Source: an uncultured Erysipelotrichaceae bacterium (GTDB lineage Bacteria; Bacillota_I; Bacilli_A; Erysipelotrichales; Erysipelotrichaceae). From it: DNA of 36,140 nucleotides. Below the pieces are notes generated by a model. The model was not told the origin of the DNA. It searched no databases and was given only the letters and a program-made list of their open reading frames with translations. Below, piece after piece: positions 15,201-23,601 of this stretch (position 1 is its first letter; each line of letters opens with the position of its first letter). The position numbers and the translations under genes were made by a program. The stretch is taken from NCBI GenBank assembly GCA_910586285.1, contig CAJUGR010000001.1:1-36140 (forward strand), written 5' to 3'.

Positions 15201-18200
15201 AACGATTTGATATCGTATTGGAGAGCGATTGCTTTAAACAATGCTTCACGTTGGATGAGCGCAATGACTGGTGTGTCGAATTGGAAGGATTGTCGCAAGG
15301 AACTTATACCGTAAAGGAAGTTGGCTGTGATTATGCGGAACTGTTCATCAACGGGATTCCAAACTGTCAAGGTGAATTTGAATTAGAAGATGAGGATATC
15401 AAGATCACAATGATCAATACTATGGGTTGTGAAAATTCTTTGACGATTTGTGCCAATGTACTGGATGGAGAAACTATCAGGGATCCGCAATCCGATGCAC
15501 AATATCATATATTTATAGAACATGAAGGCGTATGTGATGCACTGACTTTAGATTGCGATAATGATTGGTGTATTGAATTGGCGAATATCGAAACGGGACG
15601 CTATGTCATTTCCGCAGCGGAACCCTTGCTTTATGAACAAAACGGCGAATGGTTTGAACAGGGAATTGAAGTGAAGATGGGCTGTGATCACGAGGTGGTG
15701 AATCTGTATGCGGAAACCGATTCCAAGCCAAGTATGGAGATCACCTTAAGCATTCAGGATGAAAACGGCAATGAACATGCTCCGCTTCCCGATGCATGTT
15801 ATTCAATCTTGGTATGTGGTCAAGAAGAGGAGTGCTTTCAGCTGAATGCGGCCAATGATTGGGGAGTAAGGCTGTGTGACTATCCTCGCGGTGAATATGA
15901 AATCATTGCGATGGACGTAGATGCGGTTCACTATCAGATTGATGATCTGCCGCCAACCAAGCGAGGAATTGTGTATTTACGAGATCGCAGTGTCGCCGTA
16001 CACATCATTATCGGCAGTAAAAAATGCGATACCGACAAAGAGGAAAAGCCGGGAGCGATTTTGCGGCTCCATGCGATGGTTCAAAACTGTGCCGGAGAAT
16101 TGGAAAGCGCACCGGCAAATGCTCGCTTTGAAGTGATGCTGGACGGTGATCAGATCCAAGAAGATATGATTCTTACCCATCGCAACGGCTTCCAACGTGA
16201 GTTCTCCGCTTTGCCGCAGGGCGCTTATACGATCAAGCAGCACCCTAACGAAGCTTACGGAAACATTATGTATCGCATCAATGGGACACTGTCGCCACAG
16301 GCTAACATCACGCTGGCTCAGGATGAAATTCAAGTGGATATTATCAATTATCAAAATTGTGAAACCGGCAGTATTTATGTCATGAAATATCTCAGTGATG
16401 CATCCTGTAATTGCTTAAAGCGTCCTTGTATGGATGAAAGCTATACGATCACACTGTGTGGGGAACAAGGAAAGCAAAGTGTGGTGCTGAATGCATCCAA
16501 TCACTGGAGTTATCGCTTCTCTGACTTACCTTTAGGGCGTTATACGATTGAGGAAGAGAACGGGCATCATGTCACCTATATTGTCAACGGCGGTAAAGAA
16601 TTGCCTAATGCGGAGGTGAACTTGAAAGAAGGGGCAGCGAATGTTAAAATTATCAATCCCTTGACCCCGCCATCCGCATCCTTTGGCAGTATTGAATTAT
16701 GCAAATATGTGAAGGATGAAAACGGCAAAGAACAGGAACCCGATCCCAATGATAGTTTTTGGGTTACGCTCAAGGGAGAGGACGATACTCAGCGAATCCT
16801 GCTTCATGCGGCCAATCATTTCTATGCACGGATTCCGCATCTGAAAAACGGTGCTTATGAAATCGTGGAAGAATCATCAAGTCAAGTATCGTATCGCGTT
16901 GATGGGGGAGAGGAAAGTCGTAGAGCCATCGTTTCCGTGAGCGGTGGAGAGCATCGCGTTGATATTCTCAATCCGCTGATGCGTTATGGGAATATCACGC
17001 TGACCAAATTCATAAGACAGAGCGATGATACGCTGAAAGTAGCGGACAGTGGTAGCTGGCGTGTGCATATTTCGGCGCCGGACTATGATAAAGCGGTAAC
17101 CCTGGATGCATCCAATCGCTTCAGCGTTGTGCTGGCGAATTTAAAAAAGGGCACGTATGTCATTGAGGAATTGGATCATGAGAATGTATCCTATCGAATT
17201 GACGGCGGGCAGGAAATGGATCATGCGGTGGTTTCCGTCTGTGCGAGTCATGATGTAGCGATTATCAACACCGGGGATATACAGCCCCAAGGTGAAATTC
17301 GCATGACTAAATATTTGCGTAATGCTACCGGTCAGCTGATTCGCCCCAGCGGCACAGCCTCTTATTCATTTCATATCTCCAAACCGGGGTATGAACAATC
17401 GGTGACATTAAATCAAGGTAACCAGTGGACAGCGACCTTATCTGATCTGGCAAGCGGTAATTATGTCATTCGGGAATTGGGAGATCAACCCGTCAGCTAT
17501 ATTATCAACGATCAATCCGAATGTGACTTTGGCATTGTCGCGGTAGCCGGTGATGTCAATACCGTATCGATCATCAATCATGAGAATCATCCTCAAGGCA
17601 GTATCATCATTACCAAATATGTGCGCAATGATGCCGGACAGCTGGTACGTCCGATGCAAACAGAGCGCTTTCAGGTTCATGTGAGTCGTCCCGGATACAA
17701 TGAGATTTTCGATTTAACGTCCGAAAATCATTGGACGGTCACCTGTCGAGATTTGGCGGACGGTGACTATGTTCTGGATGAAATCGGCTCTGATAATGAT
17801 GAAGTCACTTGGCGAATTAACGGTGGATATGAGGTCAGTTATGCCCTGGTCAGCGTTGCCCGCAATGAAAACCGAGTAGATATGATTAACCATCAAAGCA
17901 AGGGTTACCACAATCATCTCTATGTGGAAAAATGGCTTCGCAATAACAGCGGTCAGTTGGTAAAGCCGGGTGGCTCAGAGTGTTTCCAGTTTCAGTTAAG
18001 CGGGGCTCATCAGGAACAAATCGTGTTGGATCGCGACAATCAGTGGCGGGTACAATTAGATAACCTGCCGGATGGCAACTATGAGCTTAAAGAACAGAAT
18101 CATTCCGGAGCAGTTCGCTATTCGATTGACGGCGGTGAAGAACAGGATACGGCGTCCTTTACGATGCATTCACAGGATGTGCATATTCATGTGATCAATC

Positions 18201-19207
18201 AAAATCAAAACGGTCATAACATTCTTGATCTGATGAAATATATTCGTGATGAAAACGGGGAATTGCATCCGGCAGAAGGAAATGCCGCTTATGAAATTGA
18301 AATTCGCAATTCCGACTTCCGGGAAACCTACACGCTGAATGCGGGCAATCATTTCCATGAACGAGTCTATGATCTGCCGAACGGTACGTATCAGATTGAA
18401 GAATTGGGCAATGGCTCGGTAACGTATCGCATTAACGGCGGGGCAATTAAAAATGATGCCCGGGTTACCATTGCGGACGGCCGCTATCATGCGGTGGAAA
18501 TCATCAATAATCATTCGCAAAGTATCAATGCGCTTCATCTGTATCAATTTGTGAGTGATGCTTCCAATAAATTGCACAAACCGGCAGCCGATCAGGTGTT
18601 TCGAGCATTGTTAACCGGCACCAATACACATCAGTTCTACACCTTAAGTCGTGACAACGACTGGCATGTAGAGATTGATAATTTGCGCAGCGGGGATTAT
18701 GAGGTCATTGCCCAGGGAAATGACGGTATGGTGAAATATATGGTCAACGGCGCAGACTTCAGCAATATCGCCGAAATTACGGCAGCGCCGGGTCGGGAAA
18801 ACACCGTAGAGATCGTATCCTTTGCCTCCGTAACGGCCGAGGGCACACTCGTTTTGGAAAAACGAATCCGTAACGGTAATGGAGAACTAAGCGTGCCTAG
18901 CAACGGAGAGGGCTTTACCATTCGCGTTTACCAAGAAAACGGAAGCTATGATGAAACCTTTACGCTGGATTCCTTTAACGACTATACGCTCAGCGTTTCT
19001 TCTCTGCCGTATGGCACTTATCAATTAGAAGAAATCGATAACAATGATTATGACGTCAGCTTTATTGTGGATAACGACAAAGAAAGTCAAGCGGGAGTTG
19101 TGATAGTGAGTGATGCAGCACCTCATCATGTGATCGTAGTCAATACGGAAACCTCAATGTTCTTCCACATCTCCGAAAGTGAAGATCTTCATGTTGTCAT
19201 TGAATAA
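12221..19207 (+). CDS. giant 22-repeat CnaB/prealbumin-like protein
   Basis: This 2328-residue protein is built from 22 tandem domains of about 95-103 residues. The shared pattern is a first strand L-x-I-x-K-Y-I-R, then G-x-L-x-K-P, E-x-F, a T-L/L-D-x-x-N-x-W/F segment, L-x-x-G-x-Y-x-I-x-E, Y-x-I-N-G-G, and a last strand V-x-I-I-N. This matches the CnaB/SpaA prealbumin-like fold, whose Lys, Glu and Asn form an internal isopeptide bond. The first ~28 residues (LLKALRALAHP onward) are amphipathic and only weakly signal-like (AALA before DD). The C-terminus has no LPxTG, hydrophobic anchor or basic tail. About 65 of about 70 cysteines lie before residue 1415. GGAGG precedes ATG by 8 nt. It is monocistronic between terminators. 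A spore-surface or intracellularly assembled scaffold is plausible; a secreted adhesin with an atypical signal is the alternative. Confidence 0.93.
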   Translation: MNKHLLKALRALAHPALIQTAALADDSYDAHMALDIRLMDRDREGNRTSVCETRYVRISDSSGNREIVPLCLDNGEAYLRLEDIKPCEYAIVQCDESGHALTGGDVWTITYTLNGKTYCDDGIVIPANIHNQCIEIANMPNDPITLHISKSVVNEFKEPLDFCHDMEFCLSLEGCGFRETIILNMENQFHTVLEGLRPGTIRVKEEEQPCYRSSYLLDGCEWDGDKEMMLTCGDHTLEVINQKHTANVLLLDQFIRRDDGELVKPGQEERFIVWVGTKETSKQFVLDEENNFSLRLYDLPGGTYQVRVNDQRGRSLRYIVNAGCESNEAMITLNECEEGSVLIIAGTPLPLQNSPLRICKYIRSCEGEWRKPDAHEHFKVMLSGCGSCEIFNLNAHNNFCVDIGHLCCGEYEIKELDHSGYVPAYIVNDGGESTSAKLWIHENSCNCVTILNEEKNKGALTISKMIRESDGTLVKPEKSARFLITLRSYFTRETYVLDANNDFCVHIHHLKEGSYEIKEQKVNGFDTTYIVNGGKEESKARLVVMNDTCGDVKIINSVRREISGDLRITKYIANAYGDYTKPNADEEFVIHVEGPCLDACYTLRYANSWCITLEGLKKGVYRISESTQGIYDTQYFVNGCEMNEAALVCMEHQNQEVMIVNTKKSYGNLKLNIMVQECDSHLRKPNQTEFFDVIVETGEGSRELRFDQRNNFGMLLEDLPCGKVRITQKDNYGYRVIYEVNGNRQNHADVVMDGANEEVTIINQMMGCSGVVTVRKLVKTLHGRIVPPCAQDVYSFTLDSRCIHECYTLSEKNNFCVLFDDLEEGEYEIKEAPTAGMTTRYRINGKECDSGQFTLRREDIEIEIINTVLPLPKLSVHKRIRNHGKLEKPQCGEVFHFQLIGRDVHETYCLNQENDWCVTLEDLRPRHYEIRELHQDGNVLYQINDCLYEQGTFLFDHEDMEITMINDAGSDALVHITKMMRDECGNLGKPCRGERFDIVLESDCFKQCFTLDERNDWCVELEGLSQGTYTVKEVGCDYAELFINGIPNCQGEFELEDEDIKITMINTMGCENSLTICANVLDGETIRDPQSDAQYHIFIEHEGVCDALTLDCDNDWCIELANIETGRYVISAAEPLLYEQNGEWFEQGIEVKMGCDHEVVNLYAETDSKPSMEITLSIQDENGNEHAPLPDACYSILVCGQEEECFQLNAANDWGVRLCDYPRGEYEIIAMDVDAVHYQIDDLPPTKRGIVYLRDRSVAVHIIIGSKKCDTDKEEKPGAILRLHAMVQNCAGELESAPANARFEVMLDGDQIQEDMILTHRNGFQREFSALPQGAYTIKQHPNEAYGNIMYRINGTLSPQANITLAQDEIQVDIINYQNCETGSIYVMKYLSDASCNCLKRPCMDESYTITLCGEQGKQSVVLNASNHWSYRFSDLPLGRYTIEEENGHHVTYIVNGGKELPNAEVNLKEGAANVKIINPLTPPSASFGSIELCKYVKDENGKEQEPDPNDSFWVTLKGEDDTQRILLHAANHFYARIPHLKNGAYEIVEESSSQVSYRVDGGEESRRAIVSVSGGEHRVDILNPLMRYGNITLTKFIRQSDDTLKVADSGSWRVHISAPDYDKAVTLDASNRFSVVLANLKKGTYVIEELDHENVSYRIDGGQEMDHAVVSVCASHDVAIINTGDIQPQGEIRMTKYLRNATGQLIRPSGTASYSFHISKPGYEQSVTLNQGNQWTATLSDLASGNYVIRELGDQPVSYIINDQSECDFGIVAVAGDVNTVSIINHENHPQGSIIITKYVRNDAGQLVRPMQTERFQVHVSRPGYNEIFDLTSENHWTVTCRDLADGDYVLDEIGSDNDEVTWRINGGYEVSYALVSVARNENRVDMINHQSKGYHNHLYVEKWLRNNSGQLVKPGGSECFQFQLSGAHQEQIVLDRDNQWRVQLDNLPDGNYELKEQNHSGAVRYSIDGGEEQDTASFTMHSQDVHIHVINQNQNGHNILDLMKYIRDENGELHPAEGNAAYEIEIRNSDFRETYTLNAGNHFHERVYDLPNGTYQIEELGNGSVTYRINGGAIKNDARVTIADGRYHAVEIINNHSQSINALHLYQFVSDASNKLHKPAADQVFRALLTGTNTHQFYTLSRDNDWHVEIDNLRSGDYEVIAQGNDGMVKYMVNGADFSNIAEITAAPGRENTVEIVSFASVTAEGTLVLEKRIRNGNGELSVPSNGEGFTIRVYQENGSYDETFTLDSFNDYTLSVSSLPYGTYQLEEIDNNDYDVSFIVDNDKESQAGVVIVSDAAPHHVIVVNTETSMFFHISESEDLHVVIE
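12305..19147 (+). repeat. 22 tandem ~100-residue protein repeats (R1-R22)
   Basis: Approximate residue limits are: R1 29-141, R2 142-245, R3 246-345, R4 355-455, R5 457-558, R6 563-662, R7 667-763, R8 770-867, R9 872-966, R10 971-1067, R11 1071-1165, R12 1171-1266, R13 1279-1377, R14 1383-1480, R15 1489-1585, R16 1590-1684, R17 1691-1787, R18 1793-1891, R19 1898-1994, R20 2000-2097, R21 2103-2201, R22 2208-2309. The Lys/Glu/Asn triad is complete in R2, R4-R6, R8-R10, R14-R20 and R22 (for example K360/E415/N452, K570/E625/N661, K1697/E1752/N1786). All three are lost in R3, R11, R12 and R21. Only Asn remains in R1, R7 and R13. The repeats are strongly diverged at DNA level, so the array is old, not a recent expansion. 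Confidence 0.9.
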
Positions 19208-19233
19208 AACGCTTTGAATACTTGTGATGAAAC

Positions 19234-19264
19234 AAACGGCAATGCCTATCGGTGTTGCCGTTTC
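19234..19264 (+). terminator. hairpin terminator after the giant gene
   Basis: AAACGGCAATGCC pairs over 13 positions (two wobbles) with GGTGTTGCCGTTT around a TATC loop. The stem is very stable but only three Ts follow before C, so termination may be partial. Confidence 0.7.
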
Positions 19265-19411
19265 ATTCATGAAGATTGATTCTTATCAAGATACATGCTG
19301 CGTTTTTCAAGGAACGTATCTTCCATTAATGCATCGGTATGATAAAATGTTTCGTTAGCAGCTGTTTCGTGTTAAAATAGGAACAACTTATGAATAAGGA
19401 TGTGATTTGAT

Positions 19412-19588
19412 ATGATGCTTCGACAGCTTCCATACTTTCATGCTGTTGTACAAAAAGGAAGCTTTACCGCAGCCGTCGATGAATGCTTTATTTCTCAATC
19501 GGCAATTATTACCGGAACTGGCTTTTTGTGTGACGGTGGGGCATCCGCAAGTTATTTCTATGGCCCGTTTAAACGGAGTCAAGGATAA
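19412..19588 (+). pseudogene. LysR-type regulator, N-terminal HTH remnant
   Basis: From ATG 19412 (or 19415) the frame reads a LysR winged-HTH start: LRQLPYFHAVVQKGSFTAA, then a degenerate helix ending FISQSAI. After about 33 residues the similarity stops abruptly and the frame ends at TAA 19586. The rest of the HTH and the whole effector domain are missing. Short shifted frames that follow (to about 19729) may be further debris, but I cannot assign them. The rest of the 790 nt between the giant gene and chbG holds only two hairpin terminators and a promoter. Confidence 0.7.
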
Positions 19589-19780
19589 TGAACACAACAA
19601 GTGCGCTTATATCAAGGTCGATCATTCTAAATTTTATATTTTGGATCCGGTACTTTTGTGAAGCTGTCAGAGGTGATCATTTTAAGCAATAAACTCAGAG
19701 ATCTTACGATCAATCCGATTCGTTATTGATTATGCGATGATATTAGGAAACGTAAAATGACACAGGGGATCTTATTCAAG

Positions 19781-19813
19781 AGATAAAGGGCTATTTTACC
19801 TTTTATCTTTTTT
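19781..19813 (+). terminator. Rho-independent terminator before the carbohydrate island
   Basis: AGATAAAGGG (19781-19790) pairs with CCTTTTATCT (19799-19808; one wobble), followed by six Ts. It shields the downstream island from read-through. Confidence 0.85.
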
Positions 19814-19944
19814 AATGATTTTTTATTTGCGGTTTTTAAGAAATAACGAAGGAGTACAAGACACAATCCGAATGATCAGCGACACTATATTTTGAACACT
19901 TAACACTAATGGAAATATTTTCAAATCTATCTGCTTGTTTTAAG

Positions 19945-19974
19945 TTTACATTATTGTGAAGATTGGGATATATT
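19945..19974 (+). promoter_or_regulatory. candidate sigma-A promoter for chbG and the activator gene
   Basis: TTTACA (19945-19950), an 18-nt spacer and TATATT (19969-19974). No -24/-12 sequence is seen here, so the activator itself would be made by the housekeeping polymerase. Confidence 0.6.
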
Positions 19975-19998
19975 AATATTAGATAAGTAGGTGTTCGG

Positions 19999-20745
19999 AT
20001 GGAAATAATCATACGCGTCGATGATTTCGGTTTCAGTGAAGCAGTGAATTTGGGAGTGATGAAGGCCTATCAAAGCGGATTGGTAAAAAATATCGGTTTG
20101 ATGAGTAATATGCCGTATGCCCCACAAGCCGCAAAATGGATTCAAGGAGAACAAGTGGCACTGGGACTTCATACTAATTTAATTTTGGGTTTTCCTTGTA
20201 GTGATCCTAAAGATATTCCTTCGCTGGCAGATGAAAGCGGACGGTTGATTTCTTCCTGCATGCGCCGTAAACAATGGGCACAGGGTATCGATGGTTTTGA
20301 CTATTTCGATGCACGTAGGGAAACAGAAGCACAATTGGATGCGTTTATCAAACTTGTCGGTCGTCATCCGGATTATATTGATGTGCATGCCGTATGTACG
20401 CCAAGTGTTACGCGAGCCATCAGTGATGCGGCAGATGCTTATGGAATCGCCATCCAAGCGCATAAAGCAGATTCACGTTGGAAAATGATTGAATCGGCTG
20501 TGAACCATGCGGCTTTCTACGCACTGCATCGTCCCTATTCTGAATTCTTTACATCGTACTTAACTTATGGAGCAAAAGCCAATCTCGTTGTATTTCATCC
20601 CGGTTATCTCGATCAGGATGTATTGCTTCAATCATCCTTAACAAGTGAACGTTGTTTTGATTTGGCCTTGTTATGTGATGAAGGAGTAAAAGAATTTTTA
20701 TCTCATCATACACTGTTATCATTTAAGGAGTTGCCGTCATCATGA
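19999..20745 (+). CDS. chbG: ChbG/YdjC-family carbohydrate deacetylase
   Basis: A cytosolic metal-dependent deacetylase. ChbG removes one N-acetyl group from imported chitobiose-type disaccharides so that they can be further degraded and act as inducers. The protein has 248 residues, the family length. The metal and catalytic signature is present: RVDDFGFS (Asp8, Asp9), LHTN (His58), and DVHAV (His130). ATG 19999 follows AGGTG. Its stop overlaps the start of the sigma-54 activator gene (ATGA), so both are made together. That suggests the deacetylated product is linked to induction or early catabolism of the PTS substrate. The exact sugar cannot be read from the sequence. Confidence 0.88.
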   Translation: MEIIIRVDDFGFSEAVNLGVMKAYQSGLVKNIGLMSNMPYAPQAAKWIQGEQVALGLHTNLILGFPCSDPKDIPSLADESGRLISSCMRRKQWAQGIDGFDYFDARRETEAQLDAFIKLVGRHPDYIDVHAVCTPSVTRAISDAADAYGIAIQAHKADSRWKMIESAVNHAAFYALHRPYSEFFTSYLTYGAKANLVVFHPGYLDQDVLLQSSLTSERCFDLALLCDEGVKEFLSHHTLLSFKELPSS

Positions 20746-23471
20746 AAGCGAAACTGCGTTCTTTGGTAAAAGAAAATACGCTGAATGAAAAATATAAATT
20801 GAACCATGCGAGCGAATTAGGCAAACGATTGGGTTTAAGTCGTAATTGGATCTCGCAGTTTTTGAATGAATTCTATAATGACGGCACTTTTATCAAAATC
20901 AATACCCGCCCGGTGGTTTTTATCGATAAAGAGGCTTTAGAGGAAAAGTATTCCATCGTTGTCGATAAAAGTCTGTTAACCTCGTTTGAAGAATTAAGAC
21001 GTATGATTCACGGGCAAGTACAGGCGGATTTTCAGAAATTGATCGGTCATAACGGTTCGCTGCGTGATGTTGTGGATAAATGCAAAGCGAGTGTGTCCTA
21101 TCCTCCTCATGGTTTACCAACGCTGTTATATGGCGCAACCGGAACCGGAAAAAGTAATATTGCGAAGTTGATGTACGAATATGGGCAAAACCATAAGATC
21201 ATCGCTGCCAATGCGAAGTTTATTCATGTGAATTGTAGCGAGTATGCCAACAATCCGGAATTGATTACAGCTAATTTATTCGGTTATCGCAAGGGAGCGT
21301 TTACCGGTGCTGACAGCGATAATATCGGAATGATTAAAGCGGCTGACGGCGGGGTGCTGTTTTTGGATGAAGTCCATTGTTTAAAGCCGGAAAGTCAGGA
21401 AAAGCTGTTTTTGTTTATGGATAATGGAAACTATCGCATGCTGGGGGATAATGAACACGTTTACCACAGCAATGTCATGCTTGTATTCGCAACAACCGAG
21501 AATCCGGAAACAGCGTTGTTAAATACGTTGTTACGGCGTATTCCGGTACGTATTGAAGTACCCTCATTAGAGGATCGCGGTATTCGTGAGAAGTCGCAGC
21601 TGTTGGTGAAAGCGCTTGATGTGGAGGCGCGTAATATGCACCGCAAAATCATGATTTCCAACAGTGCTTATAACATCTTGCTTACGGCAAAATACAGCGG
21701 TAATGTCGGCGAATTGTTCAATGCTGTTCAAGCCACCTGTATGAATGCCTTATTTCGTAATAAAAAAGAGGGAGCGTTGGAAATTCATACCTTGAATTTA
21801 CCGGCCAATATCATTGCCAATTTTGAAGTGGATCGCAACAGCATTCTTTTTGATCGCCAACAAATGCTTTCCCTTGATCACTTAAAAGAAAACATCAGCA
21901 ACAATTTACCACAGTTATCACTGTTTATTAAACTATTGAAAAACTTGCAGAAATTGCAGAATAATATCATTCTCATGCCAGATTTCTTTGAACTGTGTAC
22001 TAGGGATGTGGAGCATTATGTGAACAATGTTTTATTTGATAACAGTGATATGAAAACACCGGCCAATGCGTATATCATGAAAGCGATGAAAACAATCATG
22101 GGGCTGATCAGTGAAAAATACGGTTACGCTTTTCAAAACAATGAAGTGTATTCCATGTCTTTGTTAACAAAAGATTGTATGCAGCGATATATGGATATGG
22201 AAGAATTTTTTGATGCTTATGGTGAGGAATGTGCCAATTTTGTGATGCTGATTGAAAAGAAATTCGCTCGTGAACATGCAATTACAACGGAAATCAGCGA
22301 TGTGTTACAAAGCCATATGGACATTGCGCTGCATCCCTTTATCATTACGGTTTTTACCTTAATCATGCAGATGTACCATCGCAACCGTGATATCAACCGG
22401 CGCATCGGTATTATCTTGGCTCATGGATATGCCACTGCTTCTTCGATTGCCAATGCGGTTAATTCCATGTTGGATCAATATATTTTTGATGCCATTGATA
22501 TGCCATTAGATACTTCGACCGAAGCGATTATTCATAAGCTGAATGACTTTTTGACGAAGCGCGGAGAATTCCGTGATTTGGTGTTATTGGTGGATATGGG
22601 CAGTTTAGAGGATATTTATCAAGGTGTCAGCGGCGCTGCGAAAGCCAATGTGGCGATTGCCAGCAATGTGTCTACCCGTATGGCGCTGTTAATTGGAGAT
22701 GCGATGCGCAATGGAACAGCGTTAAAACAAATCTTTGAAAGCTGTAAAGAAGAATGTGCCATCAATTTTCAGATTATGGAGTGTAACGAGCGGGAAAAGG
22801 TAATCTTATGTTCCTGTGCAACCGGAATCGGAACCGCAGAGAAGCTGAAATCAATTTTGGTGGATTCTTTGCCACATAATCTGCCGGTAAAAGTGCTGAC
22901 TTATGATTATTCTACCTTGTTAGCCAACAAACTTGACGATGATTTCTTTACGCGCTATGAGGTGTTATGTATTGTCGGAACACTGAATCCAAACATAGAA
23001 AATATTCGTTTTGTGCCGGTAGAAGAATTAATCATGAGTAATTCGTTTAATTTTCTGACAATGCACTTTCGTGATTTGATGAATGAAGAAAGCTTGGAAC
23101 AGTTCAGTAAGAATATTCTGAAGAATTTTTCCTTATCGAATATCATCGGATCATTGACCATTTTAAATCCCGATAAACTGTTAGAACACGTGGCTGATGC
23201 CATTGATCGCTTACAAACCGAAATGAATATGATGTTCAACTACAATATGTGCTTCGGTTTGTATGTTCATATCTGTTGTTTGATCGAGCGTTTGGTGACG
23301 CGCGAAGGCGAAGCGGACTATGTGAAGCAAGTGGGAGAATGCGACAAGGGGATGCAGGAGTTTATTGCGCAAATGAAAACATCGTTTGAAAAGGTGGAGA
23401 AGTATTACAGCGTCAATATTCCGGTTGAGGAAATCGAGTATATCAGTATTTATATTAAAAATATGTATTGA
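20742..23471 (+). CDS. LevR-type sigma-54 activator with PTS-regulated domains
   Basis: This 909-residue activator opens sigma-54 promoters in response to PTS phosphorylation. Domains in order are: an N-terminal winged HTH (residues 15-60, LGKRLGLSRNWISQFL); an AAA+ domain (about 100-335) with Walker A GATGTGKS (131-138), the sigma-54 contact loop GAFTGA (185-190) and Walker B VLFLDE; a PRD (about 400-545); an EIIA-Man-like domain with His561 (ILAHG); an EIIB-like domain with CSCATGIGTAE (Cys690/692); and a C-terminal PRD with His843. These are the phosphorylation sites by which HPr and the cognate EII control LevR and ManR. It is translationally coupled to chbG. The perfect -24/-12 promoter 130 nt downstream is its obvious target. 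Confidence 0.95.
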   Translation: MKAKLRSLVKENTLNEKYKLNHASELGKRLGLSRNWISQFLNEFYNDGTFIKINTRPVVFIDKEALEEKYSIVVDKSLLTSFEELRRMIHGQVQADFQKLIGHNGSLRDVVDKCKASVSYPPHGLPTLLYGATGTGKSNIAKLMYEYGQNHKIIAANAKFIHVNCSEYANNPELITANLFGYRKGAFTGADSDNIGMIKAADGGVLFLDEVHCLKPESQEKLFLFMDNGNYRMLGDNEHVYHSNVMLVFATTENPETALLNTLLRRIPVRIEVPSLEDRGIREKSQLLVKALDVEARNMHRKIMISNSAYNILLTAKYSGNVGELFNAVQATCMNALFRNKKEGALEIHTLNLPANIIANFEVDRNSILFDRQQMLSLDHLKENISNNLPQLSLFIKLLKNLQKLQNNIILMPDFFELCTRDVEHYVNNVLFDNSDMKTPANAYIMKAMKTIMGLISEKYGYAFQNNEVYSMSLLTKDCMQRYMDMEEFFDAYGEECANFVMLIEKKFAREHAITTEISDVLQSHMDIALHPFIITVFTLIMQMYHRNRDINRRIGIILAHGYATASSIANAVNSMLDQYIFDAIDMPLDTSTEAIIHKLNDFLTKRGEFRDLVLLVDMGSLEDIYQGVSGAAKANVAIASNVSTRMALLIGDAMRNGTALKQIFESCKEECAINFQIMECNEREKVILCSCATGIGTAEKLKSILVDSLPHNLPVKVLTYDYSTLLANKLDDDFFTRYEVLCIVGTLNPNIENIRFVPVEELIMSNSFNFLTMHFRDLMNEESLEQFSKNILKNFSLSNIIGSLTILNPDKLLEHVADAIDRLQTEMNMMFNYNMCFGLYVHICCLIERLVTREGEADYVKQVGECDKGMQEFIAQMKTSFEKVEKYYSVNIPVEEIEYISIYIKNMY

Positions 23472-23505
23472 TTGAAAAAACATCTACGTCGATTGAATGA
23501 TTGTA

Positions 23506-23536
23506 AACAGTGTCAGTCCTTGGGATTGTTAGTGTT
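23506..23536. promoter_or_regulatory. candidate upstream activator site (imperfect dyad)
   Basis: An imperfect palindrome runs from AACA (23506) to TGTT (23536), with partial matches inside (CA-n-TCC against GGA-n-TG). It is centred near 23521, about 80 nt upstream of the -24 element. That is the position expected for an enhancer-like site bound by the activator encoded just upstream. The match is only partial. Confidence 0.35.
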
Positions 23537-23601
23537 AAGTAAATTTATTCCAGTGGTTTTGAACTCCGATTATATGTGATAACAAAGGGGGTTAAACAAG
23601 T

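Noticed and set aside
13171..18921. Many antisense open frames inside the giant gene
   Set aside because: They are frame shadows without ribosome-binding sites or recognisable domains.
12305..19147. Tandem DNA repeats or slippage-prone satellite
   Set aside because: The units are repeated only at protein level; nucleotide sequences of the repeats are strongly diverged.
19440..19661. A 73-codon open frame overlapping the LysR relic
   Set aside because: It starts in a shifted frame inside the LysR HTH coding region and has no ribosome-binding site; probably debris.
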